Assembly: GCA_963556695.1 (NCBI GenBank)
Contig: CAUWAG010000004.1
Coordinates: 1,302,001 to 1,366,000, forward strand
DNA from: Anthostomella pinea
Taxonomy: Eukaryota > Ascomycota > Sordariomycetes > Xylariales > Xylariaceae
DNA: 64,000 nt
Direction: 5' to 3'
Under the pieces are notes generated by a model that saw nothing but the letters and a program-made list of their open reading frames with translations, did no database searches and was not told the origin of the DNA. Positions 22,667-33,405 of the stretch are shown piece by piece. The position numbers were made by a program, and so were the translations under genes. Within the stretch, counting starts at the first letter, position 1. The number at the start of each line of letters is the position of its first letter.

Positions 22667-22815
22667 ATTATTATTAATAACAAATAAAGACTTTGAATAA
22701 AAATTTCGATAAAGTCGATAATCCTTTTATTTAATACGCCATTATAGCCTTTTATTTTACTTATTATTGAAATTAATTAGGAAAAACCCAAGTTACTCGC
22801 TTTAAATAAATCTTA

Positions 22816-23020
22816 TGTTAGATCCATGCGATTTCACATTCATCCCATCCATACCGAACCCACATGTATGATTAGATAAGAGATTAAATACTGGATTGTG
22901 AGGTCACTTAGCCAGACCTGCGAGTCCAGCTAGACCTCCCAATCCAACAATCATCAGCAACATCATGACCTTGACCCAATACTCGAGTATTATGGTTGAT
23001 CGTTCAAGCCTGTTCCAACA
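22816..23020. mobile_element. solo LTR, family 1 copy A (205 bp, TSD TCTTA)
   Basis: Starts TGTTAGATCC and ends TTCCAACA, flanked by TCTTA on both sides (22811-22815 and 23021-23025). It is clearly the same family as 53453-53656: long shared blocks include ATCCATGCGATT, TATGATTAGATAAGA, CAGCAACATCATGACCTTGA and CGAGTATTATG. Most differences are C/T or G/A. Confidence 0.85.
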
Positions 23021-23670
23021 TCTTAAGGACTACAAAGATAATTCCTTAAATATGAATAAATTATAACAGTATGGCAATAAATGCGGTAAAGTCCAAAAAT
23101 AATGATAATGAGCTTTTATAAAACGTTAAAAAAGCTAAGTTCAAAACCTCTTATAAAAATATAAAAATAAGTTGATAAAAATATAAAAGAAATATAAAGA
23201 AATTAACTTCGTTATAAAAACGACGCGTACATTAAATATATTATTTACTATTAGTACGAAAAGCTGTTTAAATATCAATGTTTCTTACAAATGGCTTTCT
23301 TTATGAATTTACCTATATTTATTCAATATAAAAAGTTTTTTAATAATGAATTAAACAGTAATAAGCTTAAAACACAACTTAAATATAATTATCATTAGTA
23401 TATATTAAACGTTAAGGTTTTAGTTACGATCCAGTATAATCTAAAAACTTAAGGAGTTATTACAGCTTTTGCCGCTTCAAAAAACTAAAAAATCCATATA
23501 TCTATTAAAAAAGCTTTAAATAAATAAGAAAGATTATAATAACTATTGAAAAAAAGGCGTGGTAAATGTATTAAAAGTAATTATAATAAATAATTAAGAA
23601 TAATATTACTATAGTAATTTTGCAAAGAGTTAATTTGTTTATATTTATAATAATAATCGAAATGAATAAT

Positions 23671-23882
23671 TGTCACGGCGAGCGTACTGGTGAGCTGGGA
23701 CATGGCCTGTAGCAAGCAGCTATTACTCAATTGACGAGAATATCAAGACTAGAGAGGAAATGAAGAGAGAGAAAGATAGGTACAGCAGGAGGTTGCTCCT
23801 TTAAGGGGATCCTCTGGTCAGATCCTTCTCTTATTGGGAAGTATTGGCTTGTCATGTGGGAAGGTCTGTGCAGGCCGTCACA
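23671..23882. mobile_element. candidate solo LTR (212 bp, no TSD)
   Basis: Starts TGTCACGG and ends CCGTCACA, short inverted ends of TG...CA type, in an otherwise AT-rich stretch. The flanks (ATAAT and TAAAG) do not match, so either the ends are misplaced or one flank was lost. Confidence 0.4.
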
Positions 23883-24457
23883 TAAAGCAAATATATAAAT
23901 AATACTTCTTTACCACCTTTCCCATAAAATATTTTTAATACTATATGTAAAGTTGTTTAATAATTTGAAACGTAATTATTTATATAAAAAGCTAAAATAA
24001 AACTAAATAATAAACTTAAGTTTGGATTTTAACTACGTTATTATTCTTTTACTTTAATAAGAATATCTACTGATAGATAATACTATTTAAAGTAAGTTAC
24101 GATTTTTAAAATGTTTAAAAATATAAATCTCGTTATTAATATTTTTTTTAAATATTTTTAAACAGCTGAAATCTTTTAAAACGAAGCGTTGTAAAAAGTA
24201 TTTTGAAGAAAAAAACACGTATTTATAAATCATATTATTTAAGGTTCATTATAGCTTTTTAAACGCTTAAACGTCTAAATTTTACTTCTAATATTTTTAT
24301 TCGATTTCTTCTCGCTAAGAAAATTAACCCGGAAAAAAGTCCCTTTACTTTATATTAACTTTTAAATATATTAATTCTTAAAAATAGTACTTTTCGTTAA
24401 TATACTTAATTTAATGAAGCAATAACGGAGTTATAAACAATATTAACTTAACTTATT

Positions 24458-25583
24458 GAAAGGGTCCCGCTAACGTAGATTGAATTGTTTAGAACCTTGA
24501 ACTTGTGTTCGCGGACTAAATGTTGATAAAATTGTCCCGTCTATAGCACGTGTGGTGTTAATCTTCCACATCACAAGTCCACCATTCAAGGTACCGATGC
24601 CCTTCGTTCTCGTGCCGCACCCAGTCAGCCCTTGTCTTGAATGTTCTGGGATCCCGACATTTATCCCACGTGCACGTGAAATGCTGGACGTCATCAAGGA
24701 CGTGTCTCGTCCAATCTGAGGGCTTCTCAAGCTTGAGGCGTGAATAACACACCTGGCATTCGAATTCCGCCGGCAGGGTCGACGTTGGCGGTCTGGGAAT
24801 TCCGACAGGGAAACTATCACTATTGAGGCGGAATCGTACGGATTTCCCGGAATCTTCAGTGGATTCATTGACACCGAAAGGCAATGATGACCCCCCTTTC
24901 TCGACACAAAAGACCCCAGAAGAACAGCTACCGGTTCTAATCGAGCTCTGATGCCTAGTTTTGAGGTCCAGTAGTCTTCCATGGCGTGAGACCATTTGGT
25001 GGGCAATGCGATCGACGAGATAGTTGTTTGGACCCAGCAAGCCTGGATTCAACTCCATAACATGTCTTTGGAAACCGGGATAGGCTGGGACCGGGAGTGG
25101 GACTTTGTTGACTGCCACGCCATGTCCATCTGAAATATCCACATCCTCGGAGACGTCGCTAACTCCCTCATCACACTCGGAATCAGTCGGCTCTTGCGAC
25201 GAGTGGGCTGGAGGCGAGACCCATGGGCCGCCATGTAACTCCAGCCGGTTGGCCAAGATAGATGAGTCCGGAAGGGGACTTTGCGCGTAGCTGAAGAGCC
25301 CACCTGGCTGCCCAGCCGGAGCAACGGCTGACGGCTGAGCTACAGCATTGTCCATATCTTCATCGAAACAAGCACCGAACGGACGTTCCATTCTTCGGTG
25401 CTTGTTTCGATGATCGAGATAAGCACCGAAGCGGAGCTCGTGCCCGGAGTCACCGTCAGTGATGTTCGACCACTTCTTGTGCGATGGGTTTGATGCTTCA
25501 TTTGATATCTCAGGAGGCGGGGGGGCTTGATGTCGATGATGCTCCAATCGAGAAGCCTGATAAGCTGATATGAAGTTGTCCAT
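24458..25583 (-). pseudogene. C2H2 zinc-finger gene, 5' half, truncated by island I
   Basis: An open frame of 341 residues from ATG 25583 to TAA 24560-24558. The N-terminus (MDNFISAYQASRLE) is followed by a long low-complexity region, then the fingers FECQVCYSRLKLEKPSDWTRH, FTCTWDKCRDPRTFKTRADWVRHENEGH and YLEWWTCDVED. The stop stands where a zinc-ligand Cys is expected. After it, HHTCYRRDNF continues in frame, and QHLVREHKF follows in a second frame, so about one base has also been lost. Similarity then ends at about 24490, the edge of the AT-rich island. This is the N-terminal part of a fungal C2H2 regulator whose C-terminal finger (EPCRFCG...) is found at the other edge of the island. Confidence 0.8.
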
Positions 25584-26176
25584 GGCGATAGGCTTAGTGT
25601 GACTCGGCTCACATGGGGCACCTCAAGCCCAAACGGAGGATCCAATGTCCAGGCGCGATGTTGAAGACTTTCGCTGCTGAAGTCCGGGAAGCGAGGAAAC
25701 GATTGCGGTACACAATTGTGTTGCATATTGGCTCCACACATGCCTTTGTGCAGGAAAGTGTAGACTGTGATTGGTGCGTCTGGACAGCCCCCTGCAATGA
25801 CTTGTGCTAAGTGCAAGAAGACGGCTCAAGTGCAGCATCACGTGAGAACGCGCCATTTCACGTCCGGGAGGGTTGGATGGCTTCGCGACAGATTCAGGAA
25901 GCAGGTAGTTCAGTCACTAGTATCACAGGGACTGCATGAAGTGAAACTAATTCCATGATGACGGATAGATTTCCAACGTGCTTTGAGTACTTTAGGTGAA
26001 GTACAAATATATGGATCCCGGGCGTTGACACTCAATCTGCTCTGGGCCTGGGACGGACACATCATGTGCAATGTCTATAGGCAGGCGAACCCAAACAGTG
26101 CGGCATTGAAACACATTAGGACAGGAATGTGCACTTGGCCTTCAATTATCATGGCAGCGGACAAAGTAGTAATCTA
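25584..26176. other. intergenic upstream of the truncated C2H2 gene
   Basis: Presumed promoter of the zinc-finger gene, running up to the TA at 26175-26176 that borders the next transposon. No gene seen. Confidence 0.45.
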
Positions 26177-28410
26177 CCATCCGACCCCCCGAACCGGCAC
26201 ACCCCCACTACCGGCACAGCCAAACCCCGCCACCACCACCAAAAGACCCCCCTACTCACTTACACGCATTTGAGGCTGTATAGGGTCAAAAAAATCAGCA
26301 AAATTATCATTCTGTGGTGTTTTGGCTGCTCAATCGACGTATCTAGCCGGCGCCCGGATTGACCGCCCGGATCTAGTCATCTGGGCTTCTGTAACAGGGG
26401 CTTCTACAGCCTCCTCAGCGTCCGCAAGCTCCTCGTCCTCCTCACCCTTGTCTTCAACAACCTCCGACTTTGAAGAAGAAGAAGAAGACTCTACAGCAAC
26501 CGGAACTAGCGGATCACCACCCTGGGCTAGTATTTCTACCATTGTCATGAACTTTTTGTTGGGATTTGGTATCTTTTTCCTCTTCTTAGGCCGTAGCCGC
26601 TCCAGTTCAGCCTCCAGGGCCCTGATCTTCTGGTCTTTTATGGCCAGCTCCGTCTCCTGGTTCTCAAAGGCATGGGAGATCTTCCGGAACTTCAGCCGAG
26701 TGGCTGGGGAACGGTTCCTCCCGAAATCCCGGATTTGCCGGCTCGTGGTAGGGGTCTGTTGGTCCTCCAGCTCTGAGTCTTCCTGTTCTTCCGGCTCGGG
26801 GGTCTTCCGCTTGTCTTCTTGGATTTCTGGATGGTCTAGACACTTTTTGCGGCTAATTGGGTAGCATCCCGTCACTCGGAAGCCCAAGCGGATGTTTTTT
26901 GGCGTAAATGCCATGTCCCTTGCCTTGCTGTAATAGCGGATAAAGTTGATCTTGTCAACAGGGGAAGAATCAATCAGAGAATTTAACTGGGTGGGGAATC
27001 TCTGGTAGTAGGACTTAAGGGCGTTATAGGGGCCGTTATCCAGTGGTTGCATTCCGTGGCTGGTGTGTGCTGGGAAAAAGCACAGCAAGATGTGGGCAAA
27101 ATAACACCGCATCATAAATTCGTCCTTTTCTAGAGTCAGTTGCTGTTTAAATCGGAATAAATCAAATAACCAGTAGATAAATAGAAAAAATTGGTGTACA
27201 TACGGAGGTATGGCTACCATGACCATCTAGGATCAAAAGGACTGGTTCCCACTGCTCCTGGCCAAGAATTTCATCCACTTGTGGTATGAAAACGTGCTCA
27301 AGCCACTGGCAGGCAATATCGTTACTGGTCCAGCCGTTTTCCGACGTTATATAGTACCAGTCGGCTATCTTCTGGAATTCCTCGAGGAACCACTGCGCTT
27401 GGAGATCTTTTCCCTTGAAAATCAAGCCTGGTTTGAGTACTCTACCGGTAGCTGAAATGGTCTCAATGAAAGATGTCCACGAGCGGCCCTGGGGGCTCTT
27501 TAGGAAAGCTTTCCTCGTCTCAGAACTTTCGAGAACTAGGGAATCAATGCCTATAAGGGTAGTTAGTTAACTGTGAGGGTAGGGGGCTCGAAAGAGTTAC
27601 CAAAACCCGACATGATGCCGCCCTTATCGACATTGTACGTATTTTCTGGCTTTACCCAGCCATAGTCCTCCAAGATGTTGAAGAACCAGTTCACAGACTT
27701 AGGGGTAAACCCCTTAAACCGAGCAGATTCCATTCGCTTGCTGATTTTAGTCTGAATGGTAGGGTTGCGTCGTTTAAAGCTGTCCATATAGTGGTTCCCA
27801 AGTGGTGCGAAACCCCCCTTTCTTTTTAGGGGTTCTATCACAATTTCCCTGACAGCTGAGTGAGAGGGGGCAAGCCCCAAAGTCTCCTGGCGCAATATCC
27901 AGGCTGCTACCTTGCTTTCTTGCTTAGGAGAAATTCTCTGCTCGGTGGTGTGAGCTTCTGTTTTAGTCCCTCTCCCCCTTATGCGTGCTGACAGCGTGCT
28001 GGCCGGGATGCCGTATTTTTGGCTGGATTTTCTCACGGACATGCCATTATTTGTGACGTCTAGGTAGGCATCCACCACATCATCCTCTGTATACGTGGGC
28101 GGAGGCATCATGGCTGGCTTCAGGATGCTGTGGTGCATGAGGGACAGGGGCTCACAGAGAGAATTCTACAGCAAATTTGTATTTAAGGGCGGGGCACGGA
28201 GGCTGTTAAATGCCGATGCCAATGGCCAGCAATTAAATAATCTACATTAAGCTAAACACCAAGAAGAGGGCTATCTAACTATCTAAAGAACGTTTAGATA
28301 CCCTCAAAAGGGACTGTAATCCGTGTAAGTGAGTAAGGGGACTTTTGGTGGTGGTTGTGGGGTTTGGCTGTGCCGGTTGGGGGGGTGTGCCGGTTCGGGG
28401 GGTCGGATGG
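26177..28410 (-). mobile_element. intact-looking pogo-type DNA transposon
   Basis: A 2234-base element flanked by TA (26175-26176 and 28411-28412). Its inverted repeats of about 90 bases (26177-26266 and 28322-28410) both begin CCATCCGACCCCCCGAACCG. They are GC-rich, with a CCACCACCACC run, and differ by only a few bases and small indels. The base composition is normal, with no TpA excess, so it has not been through RIP. It encodes the three-exon transposase listed below and may be autonomous. The TIRs are much longer than those of the RIP-damaged element at 19.8 kb, and it belongs to a different lineage. Confidence 0.92.
26330..28138 (-). CDS. pogo-family DDE transposase (three exons, intact)
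   Basis: Exons 28138-27601, 27550-27204 and 27124-26330 join to 559 residues; introns are 50 and 79 bases. The N-terminus has a Psq-type helix-turn-helix (SVRKSSQKYGIPASTLSARI) and a CENP-B-like second DNA-binding part. The DDE_1 core has Asp171 (NVDKGG), Asp288 (LILDGHGSH) and a third Asp at about 324 (QPLDNGPYN). I chose the last acceptor (GAAAAG, after a CTGAC branch point) because it gives the usual 35 residues between the second and third Asp; an upstream CAG would add six residues. The first motif reads DKGG rather than the commoner DETG, so catalysis is plausible but not certain. The C-terminus is a charged coil with Ser-rich and acidic runs and no zinc knuckle. It would move its own element by TA-specific cut and paste. 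Confidence 0.9.
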
Positions 28411-28412
28411 TA

Positions 28413-29199
28413 GTATAAGATGCAGGCGTGGTCTGCTAGAGGTTCCAAGTCCCGAGACCCCAACTCATCGGTCTGACTGCACGCAACTCCTGCTCAACCT
28501 CTCTCTCTAGCCAATCAGCTCTGCACTATAACATTCACCGAGGCACGGGTTGGCGACAACAGAAAACAGCCAAGATGCCACACTCCACCCAAATCCCATC
28601 ATCCACGACCAAGCATCAACAATAAGTACCTCCCGTGATATGTGGCGTCGGGGAAGTTTGAATCTGATTCCTGTAGTCGCAAGGCTCACCAAGAACCATG
28701 TGCCGATGAGGTTTCCTCCCTATACTGCCAGCCTGATGTCTCCATAGGGGATCAAGCTGGCGACGACGCGTTCCCTGTATCCGTCGAAAGACCTGTATCA
28801 GCCGACGGGACCGAAACACACCAAGACACGAAATTCCTGGGCATTGGCAGTCAATTCGATGGGTCTTCAGGATGGATTCGCCCGGTACTCTGGATTCTAG
28901 CCGGCCGAGACTGAACCATACTTCTTGGCGGGACCAAAGGACAATGTAACAAAAATATCGTCGGGTGTGAACACTGGGCAGTGCACGAAGACCACGTAGC
29001 ATGAATCCCAATGGCTCTTAGAAGGGTTCTGAGAAAGGCTTCCTGCTGGATTGTGGCAAAACTGAGACCAAGTAACTGGCCTCCTCTTAAATCGGGCCAA
29101 CTTACCTGAAACATGGACAGGACTGAAGCACTTGTGAGAATAGAGGAGAAGGAGAGAGTTCGGATAGGGAGGGCCAAAAAGGGAAAAGGAAAAAAAGTG
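28413..29199. other. intergenic between transposon and tRNA-like unit
   Basis: No supportable gene; the open frames are unlike known proteins. An A-rich run near 29190-29196 serves as terminator for the minus-strand unit next to it. Confidence 0.4.
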
Positions 29200-29293
29200 T
29201 TTCAGCCGCTAGAAGAATCGAACCGCTGTGCCTAAGGATATAGAATAAGAATACTCCGCTATTCGCTAGGCCGTACCAACTCGGCTACCAGAC
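29200..29293 (-). ncRNA. tRNA-like Pol III unit (possible intron-bearing tRNA relic or SINE head)
   Basis: The minus strand carries a perfect A-box (TAGCCGAGTTGG, 29287-29276), a B-box (GGTTCGATTC, 29224-29215) and a run of seven T (29196-29190) as Pol III terminator. A CCTAG/TTAGG stem with about 30 bases between could be an anticodon stem with loop plus intron. The acceptor and T stems pair poorly, so a working tRNA is unlikely. I assign no anticodon. Confidence 0.45.
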
Positions 29294-29450
29294 AAACCTG
29301 TCAAACTCGTATATATATCCTGTGCCGTTAGAGTGAGGAATAGGCGGGTGAACTTTAAGCTTTGTAGTGTGGCTGCTTGGAAACTTTGCCAAGAGTGAGT
29401 TTTCGTGGTAACTGTGGAAGTTAGGACGTTTATTTTCATGGTCTACTGTC

Positions 29451-29525
29451 GCTGGAGCCATATTGGCGTTGGGGTTGAGGGAGAAGACGAACAGAGTTCA
29501 GCCATTCAGCCACCAAAGAGAAAAT
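29451..29525 (+). repeat. dispersed 60-75-bp repeat, copy 1
   Basis: Shares a core (AGCCATATTGGCGTT, GGTTGAGGGA, GAGTTCAGCCAT, CCAC) with 39754-39828 (plus) and 41297-41364 (minus). Of unknown nature. Confidence 0.65.
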
Positions 29526-29681
29526 TCGTCAATTTGCTCCGGCAGGGCATGGTCTTCCGTTGAGGACTAGCCGTCCATCGTAGTCGTCTCTTCGAGGGTG
29601 CAATTGAAACTCGACGGTTGAGTGATGTTGATCGTGATGTTGAAGTTATCTGTATCGTTCGACCGCAGATACGTGTTGCCG

Positions 29682-29908
29682 CTTCAGCCACGGCCACCTT
29701 GACCACCCCGACCTCCCTGACCACCCTCACCCCCTCGTCCATCCTGACCCCCTTGGCCACCCTAACTACCTTGGTCTCCCTGAAACCGCCAAACGATACA
29801 GTAACCCGGATCCGCTTGACAAATGATACTCATTATCTCCGCCACAGCGCCACAAAAGGCAATGATGATCAGTGCCGCCAGGTAGACGAACTCTATGAAT
29901 TGACGCAT
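29682..29908 (-). pseudogene. small membrane/secreted glycine-rich protein gene, stop-interrupted
   Basis: ATG at 29908 opens a 48-residue frame to TAG at 29764-29762: MRQFIEFVYLAALIIIAFCG then AVAEIM and a Cys-containing stretch. It begins with a hydrophobic helix like a signal peptide or membrane anchor. Past the TAG the same frame continues as a strikingly regular Gly-rich tail (GGQGGQDGRGGEGGQGGRGG) to TGA at about 29682. The TAG is one C-to-T step from CAG, so an ancestral protein of about 75 residues is likely. It could instead be expressed as the 48-residue form. A TATA-like box lies upstream (see 29968-30085). The family is not recognised. Confidence 0.45.
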
Positions 29909-29967
29909 CTTGTCCTGAGTTGCGACTGAGAGCCGACGACGGTGTTTTCGGGCGAATACTTTGAAGA

Positions 29968-30085
29968 CGTTATGAGATTTCGGAATGCTCTGTGTTGGAA
30001 GAAGAAGTAGAAGAAAGATAGCCGAAGGGGGGACCTTCTGACTTAAATAACCATGAAACTGAACTCTGACAGCTATCTAGAATAC
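29968..30085 (-). promoter_or_regulatory. promoter of the small glycine-rich gene
   Basis: On the minus strand a TTATTTAAG TATA-like box (about 30043-30051) precedes a pyrimidine-rich leader that runs to the ATG at 29908. The segment has a diverged second copy at 7689-7790, which suggests duplication of a gene or promoter. Confidence 0.45.
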
Positions 30086-30777
30086 GTGCTCAGGCTAGAT
30101 ACGCCACTGAGCACATAGTCTGACAATTCCTGGTAAGTTACTTGCAAAGTTAATAACTCAGCCCCTTTATTTGAGTATTAGCTCAGAATGCTTGTATCAC
30201 GACCGCTACCTTACCGATATCCCCCAGTGCTCGGAGGCGAAGTTAATTCCGCTTGGGAATACTATCACTTGTCGTGCGCCAGTCGTCTGTTGAGCAGTCG
30301 TCGATAAGACCCAGACTCAACTCGTTGACCCAGCTGGTAAAGTTACCCTGAACCTTTATACAGCCAGGGAGCCTGCCAACCAGCCAGCGTCCGCAAGCCA
30401 CGAGCAACGAAAAACAACTGAAGCTTCGAGACACTTCCTCAACGCATCTAAAAATTAACTTAGCATAGCCACTCACAAGTGGCATGATCTCACTCTAGGT
30501 CTTCTCAGGACAAGGGTCCGTCGAGGTCACAATGTGATTGGACTCTCCCCAGTTTCCGAAGGTATATCCAAGTCTGGGTGGGAGCTTTCGACATTGCTCC
30601 AGATGCATTCGTTAACTACTCTTGAAACAGTGCGCGACCGCGAAAGCCACGAAAGGACTGGATTCCCTCAGAAGCATGTTAAAATCAGAACTTCTTAAGT
30701 GCTACGAAGAGCGAAGTCGTATCTCGTTAACATCTACAAGAGGACACCGCCGCCTCACACGCACGCCACCCACCTAT
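30086..30777. other. intergenic downstream of MFS gene
   Basis: No gene recognised. Confidence 0.45.
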
Positions 30778-33405
30778 CTACTTCATCACATTAAGCTCAG
30801 TATGCCCTTCCAAGTCCACCACCACCACCCTAGTCGCCCCGCGCTTAACAAACCGCAGCGCCTCAATCCTCAAACAGCACGCAGCCACGAAGCAGACAGC
30901 GCCCGCCGCAATGAGCAGATAAAAACACCGGACAATAGTCTCGGTTACGGCATCGACGACCAACGCAAGAACAGCCGGGTTGCCACCCGCAAGTATCGGC
31001 GAATACACACCGGCCAGTAACTCGCGGATCTCGTGGTCCGAAAAGCCCATGAAGCCGACGGCATCCTTCAAGAGCTGGAGGCCGACATTCTGGTAGACAG
31101 CCCCGGCGATGGAGAGCGCGATGGCGGTGCCGCCTAGTTGCGCCATATTGTGCAGCGCGGCTTGGTCCAGGCGCTCTTCCGGTTCCTGGAGGACAACGGA
31201 GCAGAGAGGAATGGCGAGCTGCCAGATGATGCCTACGCCACCGCCGATGAGGGCCGAAAATCCCATGACAGCTGATTCGGATGTGCTCGGTTTGATAGTG
31301 TGGAAAAGGCCTCCGCCGACGAGGATGAAGACTGCGCCGGCGACGTAAAACGGCATGTACACACGAACAACTGGCAGAAGACCCCCAGCGACGAAGATCA
31401 TGACGATAAAGACTGAGATAAACGGCAGCAAGCGCACAGCCGCCTCCAGCGGGCCCCGGTTATGCGTGAACGCGTAGAAAATTGGCGTATAGTAAAGGGT
31501 CACGCCATAAACCATGGCGGCGCAACCCGTACAAATGAAGGTGAGGAGCACCGTGCGATTCCCCATCAGGTAACACGGGAAGATGCGCCGCTCCGGTGCA
31601 GTCCCGATGCTGAACGTCTGCTGGACCACGTACGCGATGGCCACGACACTGAAGACAATCCATATCGCGATAGCGGACCCTGAGTTCCAAGGCCAGTTCC
31701 CTCCAGAAAACAGGCTCGCCGACCCAAAGAGCAGGAATGTCCCCATGTGGAGGAAGTTGCCAATCCAGTCGATTTCGCGGAACTGTGTTACCGACTTGGT
31801 GGTCGGAACTCGGTATTTCGGAAAGCTGATGATTAGCAATACGAGGCCAATGGCACAGAGCGGTAGTGCGAAGTAGAAGGCCCATCTCCAGGTCGCATGC
31901 TCGCTGTCGGCAAATGCGCCTCCTGCAATGATTGTCAATTGAGACCCTCGGTACTGTACGATGGCAAGGAGTCGCACCTATGGCAGGACCTAGGATAAGG
32001 CCCACAGCGAAAAAAGCTTCCAATGAAGCTTGCGCCATGGCAAGCTCGTGAGGGTATGAGAATATAACATTAAAACTCAGGATCCTAAAACTACAATCAG
32101 CTGTTGAGAATGCCAGTCCAGGAAACGTAGTCTTACCCTTGATAGATGACGCTTGCTCCCACGGCCATCAAGGCTCGACCAGCTATCAAGCAGTTCAGAT
32201 TCGGGGCAGCTCCAGCAAGCGCCGTGCCAGCCATCGTGAAGAACATCGAGATGACAATGAGGACCTTGAAGTCATAAAAGTGGAAAAGCTTGCGGGCTAG
32301 TGGTATCATGGCAATATTGCAGACCGAATAGCTCAGACCGACCCACGGCAACAGCTCAATGCCACCAAAGGCATGATACACGGGTGCCTGAATGTTTGCA
32401 ACGTTGCTGACATCGTATCCTAGAATACAAGGTCAGTACTGGGCAAGACTGTGTTAGGGCAAGGCGGCTGGTACCGTTAACCATCGTCAGCAGGTTGTTT
32501 GCAACGAGCAACATCCTCCATTTCCATGGAGAGATGTCTTCTCTCGGATGCCGTCCTATCGTGATGGGGTATATGGGTTCCTGCCTGTCGGGCTCAGCGG
32601 CAGGAGTCCCGCTAGGGGTCCCATGCAGATACTCTGAGTAGTCTGGCATGTAGGGCGTAGTCTGGAACGGTGGGCGAAAGGCGTTGATGTCGTATACTCT
32701 AGTATCGCGAGCATAGGGACCCTCGGACTCCTGCGCCGACCCATCTGCCGTAAGGTGAAGATACTGTAGGTTAAATTGTTGTGGTGGGGCGAGTGTCGCA
32801 TGATCCACGGAACGTATCTCGTCGTTTGAAGTCTGAAGGTCTTGCTGGGTATGTTGTTGACCTGGAGCGGGGGTTTCGTTTACTGTGTAAATACTCTCAT
32901 CGGCCGAAAGTTGACCGCTTTGCTGGCTCCAGTATTCTTGATGTGGTTGTTGTTGCTGCTGATATCCTTCATTGGCCTCATATATGCGCCCTTCACTTTT
33001 GGAGTAGTTCGCTGGCTGAGAGGCGGAGATGTAGCTGTCATTGCTCGGATACACCACTCCTGTGGGCTGGTCGGCAGCCAGGAATCCATCGTTTCGTTGG
33101 GTCCATCCCTCCGCGGTGGAATATGCGGCAGCTATATTCGACGTATAGGGCCCGTTGCCCTGTTGACTCCGGCCTCCCGCCGTGGCATAATGGTAGGGCT
33201 GCCGCAAGATCGGCACCTCATTGTCTTGGTAAGTCCACCCTTCAGGCGCAGAGTACCCAACTTGCCAGGCTGAAGAGGCAGGCACATCGTCGCCCCGGTA
33301 GCTCCAACCTTCGGTTGGGGAATAGGTAGGCGAGACTGGCGCTGCGATGCTCGACGTTCCCTGCTCGACGCTCACAGGTGGTACGGTATGCCCATCGAAT
33401 GCCAT
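30778..33405 (-). CDS. major facilitator superfamily transporter with long N-terminal extension
   Basis: Exons 33405-32475, 32419-32137, 32084-31978 and 31922-30778 (introns of 55, 52 and 55 bases) give 821 residues. From about residue 299 there is a drug:H+-antiporter-like MFS core with some 12-14 membrane helices, including the A-like loop after helix 2 (PLARKLFHFYDFK), GRALMAVGAS, and the helix-5 motif VGLILGPAIGGAF. It probably exports a small molecule across the plasma membrane; the substrate is unknown. Unusually, about 298 residues precede helix 1. They are rich in Tyr, Gln, Ser and Pro and contain degenerate repeats around an EGW core (residues 32-34, 55-57, 99-101; EGR at 138-140), a QQQQQ run, and no predicted membrane segment, so they should be cytosolic. 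Exon phases agree throughout, so the extension is part of the gene, although an internal start cannot be excluded. Confidence 0.88.

Larger units (their letters stand above)
19337..24495. other. AT-rich RIP island I (nested transposon debris)
   Basis: About 5.2 kb of very AT-rich, TpA-rich sequence without coding genes, the pattern left by RIP on duplicated DNA. It contains one degraded pogo-type element and four LTR-like segments of more normal base composition (listed separately); the rest is unassigned AT-rich filler. Its two ends lie inside what looks like one zinc-finger gene. Confidence 0.85.

Noticed and set aside
26322..26864. Long plus-strand Ser-rich frame
   Set aside because: Antisense shadow of the acidic C-terminal exon of the transposase.
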